Assembly: GCA_023458835.1 (NCBI GenBank)
Contig: JAEWWY010000020.1
Location: forward strand, 1-9,857
DNA length: 9,857 nucleotides
DNA from: Bacillota bacterium
GTDB taxonomy: Bacteria; Bacillota; Clostridia; Christensenellales; Aristaeellaceae
Reading direction: 5' to 3'
The translations under genes and the position numbers were made by a program. Of this stretch, positions 1-7,300 are shown one piece after another (position 1 is the stretch's first letter; the number at the start of each line of letters is the position of its first letter). The notes below the pieces were generated by a model. That model worked only from the letters and a program-made list of their open reading frames with translations, ran no database searches and was not told the origin of the DNA.

Positions 1-84
1 GTGGAGTATCATTGCCACGCCGAATACGGCGCCCCGCCCCATACAAATTATGCGTATATACCGATTGTGAGCATTGCCGATTGA
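1..84 (+). other. Open 3' tail of an unidentified reading frame
   Basis: Reading frame 1 is open from the window edge to a TGA at 82-84 and would encode 27 residues ending in NYAYIPIVSIAD. If the TGA is ignored, the same frame stays open to a TAA pair at 211-216, which is longer than chance would readily give in this composition. I do not recognise the protein. It could be the true C-terminus of a gene to the left, or a decayed or repeated element with an in-frame stop. The intrinsic terminator at 242-279 fits the end of a plus-strand transcript coming from the left. Confidence 0.3.
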
Positions 85-241
85 ACCGCAAGGTACGGGA
101 AGGACCGCCTGAACGCGCCGTGTCCGCGGATTAGGCCCATCCATCTGCTTTCCGCTTATCGTCAGCAACGCCTCCGGCGAAAGCTGCGGGCAGTTGTCGT
201 TTGCGCAGAATAATAAGAATCCCTGCTTCCTTAAGGCGAAT
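85..241. other. Non-coding or decayed stretch
   Basis: There is no start codon with a ribosome site and no recognisable RNA in this stretch. It continues the frame of the preceding segment after the TGA without an obvious product. I see only the lead-up to the terminator here. Confidence 0.3.
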
Positions 242-279
242 AAAATGGTTCTGTTTTATGCTGAAACAGGCCATTTTTT
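242..279 (+). terminator. Rho-independent terminator
   Basis: AAAATGG (242-248) pairs with CCATTTT (271-277), and CTGTTT (251-256) pairs with AAACAG (264-269). The two stems are separated by a small internal loop (TT against G) and capped by a 7-base loop. A run of T at 274-279 follows. This would end a transcript entering from the left and insulate the next operon. Confidence 0.8.
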
Positions 280-306
280 CTTATTTTTTCCACCTTCAAT
301 ATAAAT

Positions 307-341
307 ATGACATGCTGTTGTCATAGAATGTATGCTATACT
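307..341 (+). promoter_or_regulatory. Operator-like dyad and -10 box upstream of the UDG-like gene
   Basis: ATGACA (307-312) and TGTCAT (319-324) form a perfect 6-base inverted repeat around a 6-base centre. A TATACT box lies at 336-341, 25 bases before the ATG at 366. No good -35 element stands 16-18 bases upstream of that box. The dyad occupies the place where a -35 or activator site would be, so positive control by a dimeric regulator is likely. The regulator's identity is not visible in this window; AraC-type proteins usually use direct repeats, so a winged-helix (for example WYL/YafY-type) regulator is an alternative guess. Confidence 0.5.
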
Positions 342-365
342 GAATCAAAAAAGGGGTATTGTGCG

Positions 366-983
366 ATGCAGGTGAATATCAAAGAGCATTTGCTGGAGCA
401 TTTACCAAAAATGCGTTTGGATGAGAGCGGGCTTCAATTGCCGGATGTACAAATAGAAACCGGCATGATCCAATGTATCATGATCAATGAGGTTCCTCCT
501 GCGGATCCGGAGGATGGCTTTTACGGCGGAAGTGCCGGCGCGGATTATATGAAAACGACGCTCGCGCTTTTTCGTGATGCGGACGTTCATGTGCGGGATA
601 TCCGCGACATCCTTGATAGGGGCATATACATCACTACGGCCGTAAAAACGCCAAAGCTCCAGTACACTGTCCCCGCAGATGCGATTGCCATGCATCTGCC
701 GCTTCTGGAAAAAGAAATAGACCTGTTCCCGAATGTAAAGGTGATCATGCTGATGGGAGATGTAGCCAAAAGGGCGTTTAACATGATCGCGAAGAAAAGG
801 ACAAAAAAGGCCGTGATCCCCTCCAAGCCCACCTATAAGATCAGGGCGGAGGCATTCTATTATGGCAGCCTCCGGGTCTTTCCCTCTTACATTATGACCG
901 GCGGGAATATTCTGATCGAAAAGTCCAAGCGCACTATGATTTCAGAGGATATCAGGCGAATGATGGAAATATTGCAAGGATAA
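366..983 (+). CDS. Uracil-DNA-glycosylase-like family protein
   Basis: This 205-residue protein has the layout of the uracil-DNA glycosylase superfamily (families 4/5), which removes uracil from DNA at the start of base-excision repair. An N-terminal strand with IMINEVPP (about residues 38-45) sits where the family has its GEaPG water-activating loop. ITTAVKTPK (about 89-97) corresponds to the ITNvVKcrPP motif. VKVIMLMGDVAKRAF (about 124-138) matches the kvIvalG..A segment, and FPSYIMTGGN (about 172-181) stands in place of the HPS loop. The usual acidic/His catalytic residues and the Fe-S cysteines of family 4 are not obvious, so activity on uracil is uncertain and it may be a diverged member. 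GGGG at 353-356 is the likely ribosome site. The next gene starts 12 bases downstream, so the two are probably co-transcribed. Confidence 0.7.
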   Translation: MQVNIKEHLLEHLPKMRLDESGLQLPDVQIETGMIQCIMINEVPPADPEDGFYGGSAGADYMKTTLALFRDADVHVRDIRDILDRGIYITTAVKTPKLQYTVPADAIAMHLPLLEKEIDLFPNVKVIMLMGDVAKRAFNMIAKKRTKKAVIPSKPTYKIRAEAFYYGSLRVFPSYIMTGGNILIEKSKRTMISEDIRRMMEILQG

Positions 984-995
984 AGGAGAATGGTC

Positions 996-1472
996 ATGCA
1001 GCACATACGTATCATTGAGATTCCGGATTGCAAAATGGTTTCCTCCGGCATCGGCATGTTCGGCCAGGAGAAGTTTGACGGCTTTCCCCAATGGTTCTCG
1101 TCCCTTCCGCGGTCAATCCATCCCAGGGACTTTCTCTTCTGGGACGGGGAGGAATACATGGCGTCGGGCGGGTTCCACTGGCTGTATCTTTATGAGGAGG
1201 GCATGAACGTCCCAGAGGCGTATGAAATCATTGATTTCAAGGGCGGGCTTTATGCTATCGCGACGGATATCGACCAAAAGACGGATGTTGCTGCCATGGA
1301 TGCGGCAGTTGATGTATTCTTGGCGGCCAACGGTTTTGCGCGGGATGACAGCCGCCCGGGGCTTGGGAATATCATCACGCCGCCGCTGGCGCGCGAAGTG
1401 ATGGGCTATGAGCAGATGGACTATTACACGCCGGTCAGGATCAGCCAAAAACGGCCGGAAGCGGCAAAATAA
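996..1472 (+). CDS. GyrI-like / effector-binding domain protein
   Basis: This 158-residue protein resembles the stand-alone GyrI-like (AraC effector-binding, SOUL-like fold) family. These proteins bind small molecules or toxins, and in some cases DNA gyrase. Typical features are the strand after the conserved initial EIPDCKMVSSG, the central FHWLYLYEE, the YEIIDFKGGLYAIATDID segment, and the closing MGYEQMDYYTPVRI, which matches the family C-terminus. It has no DNA-binding domain, so it is not itself a transcription factor. I chose the ATG at 996 because the AAAGGAG site (982-988) is 7 bases upstream of it; an in-frame ATG at 990 is only one base away from that site. It follows the UDG-like gene by 12 bases in one apparent operon. 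Its ligand cannot be read from the sequence. Confidence 0.75.
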   Translation: MQHIRIIEIPDCKMVSSGIGMFGQEKFDGFPQWFSSLPRSIHPRDFLFWDGEEYMASGGFHWLYLYEEGMNVPEAYEIIDFKGGLYAIATDIDQKTDVAAMDAAVDVFLAANGFARDDSRPGLGNIITPPLAREVMGYEQMDYYTPVRISQKRPEAAK

Positions 1473-1554
1473 GCTCTGTTGCGGTGAAACATTCAGTGAT
1501 CAACATACGATACCACCTCCCTGTCAGCGCAAACCCGAAAAACCCGTACCGGAA

Positions 1555-1603
1555 TTGACGGGACAAGACGGCTGGCGTTTTGTATACTGGTGCCGAAAGG
1601 TGG
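1555..1603 (+). promoter_or_regulatory. Candidate promoter and start-deciding RBS of the AraC gene
   Basis: TTGACG (1555-1560) and TATACT (1583-1588) are good hexamers but 22 bases apart, too far for an ordinary sigma-70-type promoter. Direct copies of GACGG at 1557-1561 and 1567-1571, 10 bases apart, resemble paired AraC half-sites and suggest activator-dependent, possibly self-regulated, expression. Transcription would start near 1595. The RBS AGGTGG (1598-1603) lies 7 bases before the ATG at 1611. This argues against the GTG at 1590, which would precede the transcript start. Confidence 0.4.
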
Positions 1604-1610
1604 ATGGCGC

Positions 1611-2939
1611 ATGCATTGGGTGGAGCAGATGAACGAAGTAATGGGCTACATCGAGCGAAATCTGACCGGTCAGATAGATATGGACGAAATCGGGCGCATT
1701 GCTGCCTGTCCAAGCGCGGTGTTCCAGCGGTTCTTCATGCTCTCGGCAAACATTACGCTTACCGAGTATATACGGCGGAGGAGGCTGAGCTGCGCCGCAT
1801 CCGATTTGGTGAATACGCGGGACCGGATCGTGGATGTCGCCATGCGGTACGGGTATGATACCTCCGATGCGTTTTGCGTGGCGTTCAAGCGGCTTTTTCA
1901 GGTGACGCCTTCCCAGGCGCGCAAGAACCGGCTGAAACTGAAGAAGTATTACCGGCTCCATTTCACGCTGTCTGCCACCTATATCAAGGGAGATGAGGAA
2001 ATGGTACTTCAGAATGTAGACCGCTACCGGGTGACAGAGCCGCTGTTTGAGGGCGTGCGAATCATTTTCAACCATATGGGAGAGCTGTACACGCCGGCGT
2101 ATATTCAGGGCATATCGGGTTCGGCGTTTCGCATCAGCGGTGGTTGCCCCAGCCGTCCCACTTGCTTTTTTACCCGCTGGACCAGCGATTTCATTCGTTA
2201 CATGGGATATGAGGCGGTTGAGTATCCCTGCGCAAGCGACGATGGAAATGACCTGTCCGCCGCGATGATCGATGCGGTGAAGGCTCAGATCAATCAGGGC
2301 CGTCCGGTGCTGGTATGGCATGCGTTTACCAGCATGGAGTGGGATGTGGTATGCGGCTATGATGAGGAGCAACGCCAGTTTATTGGGCGCGGCAGCTACA
2401 AAGGGATGACAGAGTACGAGCGTGAGAGCTGGGACCGCCCCGGAACGGCCGAGATTCCAATGGGCGCCATCGCAATCGGCGGCAAGAAATTCACCCCCGA
2501 CAGCGCGAAGCTTGAAACGGAAGCTTTGCGCGAAGCAGTCAAGAACGCCCGCAAAACCACCGAATCTCCTATCCCCCATGAGCAGGAGGGTTTACAGTTT
2601 TACCGCTATTGGGCAGAAGCATATCGCTCCGGCTCGAAAGAGAGAGACGCGGCGGATGCTTATTGCCACGAGGTGTACACCTCGGCGCGCCAAGCGGGCA
2701 TAGATTTCCTAAAGGAGATTGCACCCAGGCATCGCGGGCGGGAGACGGCGCTTCTTAACGCAGCCAGTTGCTTCTCGCGGGAGGTGGACGCGTTGGAGCG
2801 GTCCAGACCATACCTTTCCTGGGATTCCCCCTGGGGAGTGGACGCGGAGCGCAACCGCGCCGTGGCTCCGCTGCTTGCCGAGGCGGCCGAGTGGTATGAA
2901 GAAGGGATCAAATGCCTGGAGCAAGGGATTGAGGGGTAA
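1611..2939 (+). CDS. AraC-family regulator with BtrH/C39-peptidase-like C-terminal domain
   Basis: This 442-residue protein has an N-terminal AraC/XylS DNA-binding domain (residues about 5-106) with two helix-turn-helix units. The second contains IVDVAMRYGYDTSDAFCVAFKRLFQVTPSQAR, given here across residues 73-104. From about 143 to 290 there is a region like the BtrH N-terminal or peptidase-C39-like fold: GISGSAFRISGG (167-178), RPVLVWH (231-237) and the WDVVCGYDEEQRQF strand pair (244-257). A helical tail (300-442) follows, rich in Glu, Ala and Arg. C179 and H237 could be catalytic-like residues but may simply be structural. Family knowledge suggests the second domain senses a ligand or has a vestigial transferase/peptidase role. 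The target genes are unknown; the neighbouring GyrI-like gene is a candidate. It is transcribed alone and is convergent with sufU. Confidence 0.75.
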   Translation: MHWVEQMNEVMGYIERNLTGQIDMDEIGRIAACPSAVFQRFFMLSANITLTEYIRRRRLSCAASDLVNTRDRIVDVAMRYGYDTSDAFCVAFKRLFQVTPSQARKNRLKLKKYYRLHFTLSATYIKGDEEMVLQNVDRYRVTEPLFEGVRIIFNHMGELYTPAYIQGISGSAFRISGGCPSRPTCFFTRWTSDFIRYMGYEAVEYPCASDDGNDLSAAMIDAVKAQINQGRPVLVWHAFTSMEWDVVCGYDEEQRQFIGRGSYKGMTEYERESWDRPGTAEIPMGAIAIGGKKFTPDSAKLETEALREAVKNARKTTESPIPHEQEGLQFYRYWAEAYRSGSKERDAADAYCHEVYTSARQAGIDFLKEIAPRHRGRETALLNAASCFSREVDALERSRPYLSWDSPWGVDAERNRAVAPLLAEAAEWYEEGIKCLEQGIEG

Positions 2940-3008
2940 CCCCCCCACATCGCCTTTTTGACCGGCATTTCTCCTTGCGCGCCCTGTTCTACTCAATATC
3001 CAACAGAT

Positions 3009-3059
3009 AAAGGGCATGCCGCTCCCGATTTCATAAAATCGTTTTGCGGCACGCCCTTT
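3009..3059. terminator. Bidirectional hairpin between the AraC gene and sufU
   Basis: Bases 3009-3022 pair with 3046-3059 over 14 positions with one A-C/G-T wobble position. An inner stem pairs CGATTT (3026-3031) with AAATCG (3036-3041). The A run at one base and T run at the other make it usable on both strands. Neither side has a long uridine tract, so termination may be partial. Its place in the 152-base gap between two convergent genes supports a terminator role. Confidence 0.55.
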
Positions 3060-3091
3060 GCTGTGCGTCGCGCCTTTGAAAAGGCCCTGTA

Positions 3092-3547
3092 TCAATCCGC
3101 GGGCTCCGGAAAGGATGCCTTCAGCTTCTTCAGCGCTTCCTCCAGCGTATGCCAGGCCAATGTCGCGCATTTGACCCGGGCGGGCATGTTGGAAATGTTT
3201 TGAAGGGCCTGGGCGTCCTGCAGTTCCTCCAGCGCTCCTTCATCGGTGATATCCCTGCGGATCATGCCAAGGAACAGCCCGGCCAGGCGTTCCGCCTCCC
3301 CGGTGGATTTTCCCTCGATCAGCCCGGCCATGATGGCGGCGGAAGCCTCCGATAGGGCGCAGCCGCTTCCGGAAATGGCAGCTTTCTGAATAATCCCGCC
3401 CTTTGCCGCCAGTTCCAGGGTAATATCGTCCCCGCAGCTTGGGTTGACGCCCCGCATGGTGACGTCGGGCTGGGAAAGGGGGCACCTGTGCTTTTTGGAG
3501 CGGCTGTATTGCGTGATGACCTCCGTATACAGATCACCCAATTCCAT
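3092..3547 (-). CDS. sufU: Iron-sulfur cluster assembly sulfurtransferase SufU
   Basis: This 151-residue SufU-type (IscU-like fold) protein of Firmicutes accepts persulfide sulfur from SufS through a zinc-dependent ligand swap and passes it to the SufBCD scaffold. The conserved ligands are present: C38 and D40 in NPSCGDD, C63 in SGSGCALSEAS, and C127 in RVKCATLAWHTL. The stretch between C63 and C127 carries the insertion typical of SufU compared with IscU. The length is normal for the family. The chosen ATG has a GGAGG site about 10 bases upstream; a further upstream in-frame ATG at 3595 lies inside sufS and has no such site. It overlaps the end of sufS by 14 bases, which fits translational coupling. 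It is the last gene of the operon. Confidence 0.95.
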   Translation of the reverse strand: MELGDLYTEVITQYSRSKKHRCPLSQPDVTMRGVNPSCGDDITLELAAKGGIIQKAAISGSGCALSEASAAIMAGLIEGKSTGEAERLAGLFLGMIRRDITDEGALEELQDAQALQNISNMPARVKCATLAWHTLEEALKKLKASFPEPAD

Positions 3548-4763
3548 AGCCAAGCCACCTCCTGACGCCCTTGAGGCTTTGGGCCAAACGGTCAATATCC
3601 TCTTTTGTGTTGTACAGATATACGCTGGCGCGGCATGTGGCCTGCACGCCCAGATGGCGTAAAAACGGCTGGGCGCAATGGTGGCCGGAGCGGATGGCGA
3701 TCCTGTCCGCGTTCAGGATCGTCGCCACATCGTGGGGATGAACATCCTCTACCATAAAGGAAACTACGCCGATCCGGTCTTCAACATCGTCCGGCCCCAC
3801 AATCCTCACATGCGGAGAGCTCCGGAGCCGGTCCAGCATATAGGCCGTAAGCTCCCGCTCATAGGCCTGAATGTTTTCCATGCCCGCGGCATTCAAATAA
3901 TCGATGGCGGCGGCAAGCCCCACTGCCCCGCCCACGTTCTGCGTGCCGCCCTCGAACTTTTGCGGGGCGGGCGCGAAGGTGGAGGTCATCTCCTCCACAT
4001 ATTCGATCATATCGCCGCCGTACAGGCAGGGGGGCATGCTTTCAAGCAGCGCCTGTTTGCCATACAGGACGCCCACGCCCATGGGGCCCAGCATCTTGTG
4101 GGCGGAGCACACGTAAAAGTCAGCGTCCAGCCGGGATACATCCACCCCCATGTGGGGAACGCTCTGGGTGCCGTCCACCACCACCACGGCGCCGGCCTGA
4201 TGGGCCTGTTCAATGACCGCCTCGACGGGATGGACGGCGCCGGTCACGTTGGAAGCGTGGGCGATGGCTACCAGCTTTGTGCGGCCGGTGATCTTGCGCC
4301 GTATTTCTTCCAGCGGGATGCGTCCCGATCCATCCGTATACAGGTAGGAAAGCTCCGCCTGCCTGGCCCGGGCCGTGATTTGCCAGGGCACCAGGTTGCT
4401 GTGGTGCTCGGAAACGGCAAGCACAAAGCCGTCGCCGGGGTTCAGGGCGGAGAGGGCATAGCTTTGGGCCACCATGTTCAGGGATTCCGTCGCGCTTTTG
4501 GTAAAGACGATCTCCCCGGTTCTTTTCGCCCCGAGAAATGCGCGGACCTTTTCCCGGGCATTTTCCAGCGCCCCGGTGGCCGCCATGCTCAAATCATAAG
4601 CACCCCGGTGAGGATTGGCGTTGGAGGTCTCATAGTATGCCGCGACAGCATCCAGCATGGCCTGCGGCTTTTGGGTGGTGGCGGCGTTGTCCAGGTAGGC
4701 GAGGCGGCGGCCCTTTTCATCCGTATGCCGCAATAACGGAAAATCCTTTATATATTTATTCAA
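3534..4763 (-). CDS. sufS: Cysteine desulfurase SufS
   Basis: This 409-residue group II, PLP-dependent cysteine desulfurase (L-cysteine to L-alanine plus enzyme persulfide) supplies sulfur to SufU. YLDNAATTQKP (23-33) is the N-terminal family signature. SEHHSNLVPW (118-127) carries the histidine that stacks on PLP. DGTQSVPHMGVD (197-208) lies in the cofactor pocket. K223 in CSAHKMLGPMGVG is the PLP lysine, and C363 in RSGHHCAQP is the active-site cysteine, in the short loop typical of group II. Length agrees with the ~400-410 residues usual for SufS. The start is TTG at 4763, with a GGAGG site 8 bases upstream inside the end of sufD. An ATG reading at 4898 would embed 45 unrelated residues in sufD. 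It starts 4 bases after the sufD stop. Confidence 0.95.
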   Translation of the reverse strand: MNKYIKDFPLLRHTDEKGRRLAYLDNAATTQKPQAMLDAVAAYYETSNANPHRGAYDLSMAATGALENAREKVRAFLGAKRTGEIVFTKSATESLNMVAQSYALSALNPGDGFVLAVSEHHSNLVPWQITARARQAELSYLYTDGSGRIPLEEIRRKITGRTKLVAIAHASNVTGAVHPVEAVIEQAHQAGAVVVVDGTQSVPHMGVDVSRLDADFYVCSAHKMLGPMGVGVLYGKQALLESMPPCLYGGDMIEYVEEMTSTFAPAPQKFEGGTQNVGGAVGLAAAIDYLNAAGMENIQAYERELTAYMLDRLRSSPHVRIVGPDDVEDRIGVVSFMVEDVHPHDVATILNADRIAIRSGHHCAQPFLRHLGVQATCRASVYLYNTKEDIDRLAQSLKGVRRWLGYGIG

Positions 4764-4780
4764 GCCCTTATCCTCCCCGC
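4764..4780 (-). promoter_or_regulatory. RBS that decides the TTG start of sufS
   Basis: On the minus strand the last codons of sufD contain GGGGAGGATAA and the TTG of sufS follows 4 bases after the stop. The GGAGG to TTG distance is 8 bases, while no ATG in the sufS frame near the homologous N-terminus has a ribosome site. The sufD terminus therefore doubles as the sufS translation signal. Confidence 0.65.
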
Positions 4781-5862
4781 TCAATGGAGCTGCGTACCTT
4801 ATCCAGTACCGCCTCCCGGATTTGCGCATCCGGTATTTTTTCCACGACAGAGGAAAGGCTGGCCTGGGCCAGCAGCTTTTTTGCCTCCAGTTCCCCAATC
4901 CCGCGGCTCATGAGATAAAACAATATCTTTCCGTCCGGCCTTCCCGAGGAACAGGCGTGCTCGCCCTCCACATCGTCCTCCCCGCATAAAAGCAGCGGGA
5001 CGGAAACATTGCGCGCCCTTGGGCTCAGCATCAGCACGCTTTCCTCCTCGCGGCCCTTGGCGCCCGCGGCGCCACTGATAAAATCCAGCGTATCCCGGAA
5101 CACCTTTTTGCTCTGTTCCAGCAAAACGCCTCTTCCAGTGATATTGGAAACCGTTTTTCTGCCCCGGTGCTCCACCCGGCAGGTGATGTCCAGGGACCGG
5201 GCTTGATCGCCAAGGTATACCACATCCAGCCCGGCGGCGGCGCCTTCCCCCTCCAAAGTCAGGTTGCAGCTTACAAGCGGACGGGCGGCGCCCAGCTCCG
5301 CCAGGATCACGTGAAGCTGCGCGTTTTCCTGGGCGGTCCCTTCTATCGCGTCCGAATGATCGGCATCCCCCGCCAGCATCTGGACCTTGACCAGCTTTAC
5401 ATTGGCATCCCGATGGGCAATGACCCGCGTGCGGCCGCAATGTCGGGCCAGGGCGCCCGCTTCGGATGTGTATTGCAGGATCACCGTGGCGCTGGAGCCC
5501 TCCCCCGCTTCAATGATGATATCATCCACAAGCGCCGGGCTTTTTGCGTCCAAATGCAGCGCAAGAAAAACAGGCTCCTTCTCCGCGTGGTTTGGCGGGA
5601 TCCGGATCAAATGCCTGCGGTTGGCGTTTTCATCGATGAAGGCCGCCATTTCCAGGGGAACGAAAAGTCCCGCCATCTTCCAGGCCCAGGCCGGCGTGTC
5701 AAAATCCTGCCGTATATCCACCCGCCCGGACGCCCGTATCTCCCCGGCGGGCGCGCTTTTTGCCGCATCCGGCCGGCGCAGGGCAAGCTCCGCCTCGTTC
5801 ACGCGAAGCCAGCGCCAGGTCTTTACGGGCATCCTGCCCACAGATATTGTTCTTTCCTGCAT
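4768..5862 (-). CDS. sufD: Fe-S cluster assembly scaffold protein SufD
   Basis: This 364-residue SufD-type right-handed beta-helix protein forms the SufB-SufD heterodimer that, with the SufC ATPase, builds Fe-S clusters. The N-terminal third is variable. The beta-helix core is visible in runs such as DDIIIEAGEGSSATVILQYTS, GRGVLLEQSKKVFRDTLDFISGAAGAKGREEESVLML, and EDDVEGEHACSSGRPDGKILFYLMSRGIGELEAKKLLAQA (roughly residues 120-350; each is a scatter of short strands). The closing Y(L)MSRGI..EA segment is the SufB/SufD C-terminal helix that binds SufC. I chose the ATG at 5862 because TAGGAG lies 7 bases upstream; the longer reading from 5898 would overlap sufB without a ribosome site. It begins 10 bases after the sufB stop. 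Confidence 0.92.
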   Translation of the reverse strand: MQERTISVGRMPVKTWRWLRVNEAELALRRPDAAKSAPAGEIRASGRVDIRQDFDTPAWAWKMAGLFVPLEMAAFIDENANRRHLIRIPPNHAEKEPVFLALHLDAKSPALVDDIIIEAGEGSSATVILQYTSEAGALARHCGRTRVIAHRDANVKLVKVQMLAGDADHSDAIEGTAQENAQLHVILAELGAARPLVSCNLTLEGEGAAAGLDVVYLGDQARSLDITCRVEHRGRKTVSNITGRGVLLEQSKKVFRDTLDFISGAAGAKGREEESVLMLSPRARNVSVPLLLCGEDDVEGEHACSSGRPDGKILFYLMSRGIGELEAKKLLAQASLSSVVEKIPDAQIREAVLDKVRSSIERGG

Positions 5863-5872
5863 GACGCATCTC

Positions 5873-7279
5873 CTAACCGATGGTGCCTTCCAGCTCAAGG
5901 CTGATCAGCCTGTTCATCTCCACCGCGTATTCCAGGGGAAGCTCCCTGGCGATAGGCTCCACAAATCCGCGGACGATCATGGCCTTTGCTTCTTCTTCCG
6001 AAAGCCCTCTGGTCATCAGGTAAAATACCGCCGCGTCGCTGATCCTGCCGATCCTGGCCTCGTGGCCGATATCCACCCGGTCGTTGCGGATGTCCATGAC
6101 GGGAATGGTATCCGTCCGGGAGCGGCTGTCCATCATCAGGGATTCGCAGACGATGGAGGATTTCGCGCCCTCAGCTTCCGGAAGAATGTTGATGGAGCTG
6201 CGGTATACCGCGATACCCCCGTCCTTGGAATTGGAACGGGAGCTGACGGTGGAAGAGGTATTGGGCGCCGCGTGCGTAACCTTTGTGCCGGTATCCAGGT
6301 GCTGTCCGCCGCCCGCAAAGGTAATGCCCGTGAAGGTGGATTTTGCGCCCTCACCCTTTAGGATGCTGGATGGGTAGAGCATGGTGGTATGGGAGCCGAA
6401 GGTGCCGGAAACCCATTCGATGGTGCCGTTTTTTTCCACCAGTGCCCGCTTGGTGTTCAGGTTCATCATGTTTTTTGACCAATTTTCAATGGTGGAATAC
6501 CGAAGCCGGGCGCCCTCACGCACATACAGCTCCACACAGCCGGCGTGAAGGTTGAGCACATTGTATTTGGGGGCGGAGCAGCCTTCAATAAAGTGGACGC
6601 CGGCGCCCTTTTCCACCACGATCAGGGTATGCTCGAACTGGCCCGCGCCGGGGGCGTTGAGCCGGAAATAGGATTGCAGCGGAATCTCGACGCGCACCCC
6701 TTCCGGCACATGAACAAAGGAGCCCCCCGACCATACCGCGCCGTGGAGCGCCACGAACTTGTGGTCCTCCGGGGGCACCAGCTTCATGAAAAGCTCCCGG
6801 ATCATGCCTTCATGCTCCCGGACGGCCGTTTCCATGTCGGTATAGATCACACCCTGTGCCAGCAGCTCCTGCCGGATGTTGTGGTATACCACCTCCGAGT
6901 CGTACTGCGCGCCTACGCCGGCCAGGGAATCCCTTTCGGCCTTGGGGATGCCCAGCCGCTCAAAGGTGTTCTTGATGTATTCCGGCACTTCGTTCCAGTT
7001 GCTTTTCAGCCCCGTGTCCGGCTTTACGTAGGTGACGATCTCATCCATGTCCAGCCCGTCCAAGGGTGGGCCCCAAACGGGCAGAGGCGTACGGTGATAG
7101 ATTTCCAGCGACCGCAGGCGGTGCTCAAGCATCCAGCCGGGCTCGTTCTTTAATTTCGATATATCCGCCACAATATCGGCGGTAAGGCCCTTGTCCGTCT
7201 TATAGCCGGGCTGATCCGCATCCCTGAAATCAAAGCGTCTGCGGTCTATGTCTTCCAGCCTTGTTTTTTGCTTTTCCAT
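5873..7279 (-). CDS. sufB: Fe-S cluster assembly scaffold protein SufB
   Basis: This 468-residue SufB is the subunit of the SufBC2D complex on which the nascent cluster forms. The N-terminal SufB signature region holds KNEPGWMLEHRLRSLEIY (44-61) and the beta-helix follows from about 175. C378 in SSIVCESL corresponds to the cysteine that in the E. coli protein accepts sulfur, and E407 in GHEARIGRIS lies exactly the same distance (29 residues) downstream as the E. coli glutamate implicated in cluster assembly. The C-terminal YLMTRGLSEEEAKAMIVRGFVEP is the SufC contact helix. Length is that of clostridial and Bacillus SufB, shorter at the N-terminus than E. coli. The ATG has an AAGGGA site about 8 bases upstream and lies 21 bases after the sufC stop. 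Confidence 0.97.
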   Translation of the reverse strand: MEKQKTRLEDIDRRRFDFRDADQPGYKTDKGLTADIVADISKLKNEPGWMLEHRLRSLEIYHRTPLPVWGPPLDGLDMDEIVTYVKPDTGLKSNWNEVPEYIKNTFERLGIPKAERDSLAGVGAQYDSEVVYHNIRQELLAQGVIYTDMETAVREHEGMIRELFMKLVPPEDHKFVALHGAVWSGGSFVHVPEGVRVEIPLQSYFRLNAPGAGQFEHTLIVVEKGAGVHFIEGCSAPKYNVLNLHAGCVELYVREGARLRYSTIENWSKNMMNLNTKRALVEKNGTIEWVSGTFGSHTTMLYPSSILKGEGAKSTFTGITFAGGGQHLDTGTKVTHAAPNTSSTVSSRSNSKDGGIAVYRSSINILPEAEGAKSSIVCESLMMDSRSRTDTIPVMDIRNDRVDIGHEARIGRISDAAVFYLMTRGLSEEEAKAMIVRGFVEPIARELPLEYAVEMNRLISLELEGTIG

Positions 7280-7300
7280 TCCTTTTCCCTTCTGCCATGG

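Noticed and set aside
1524..2579. 351-codon minus-strand frame opposite the AraC gene
   Set aside because: There are no recognisable motifs, and the plus-strand protein has a clear AraC domain.
3678..4736. 352-codon plus-strand frame opposite sufS
   Set aside because: A shadow of a high-GC gene. The composition is His/Gly/Pro-rich with no family resemblance, whereas sufS on the other strand has all catalytic residues.
5387..6361. 324-codon plus-strand frame across sufD/sufB
   Set aside because: It crosses two conserved genes on the other strand and shows no protein family features.
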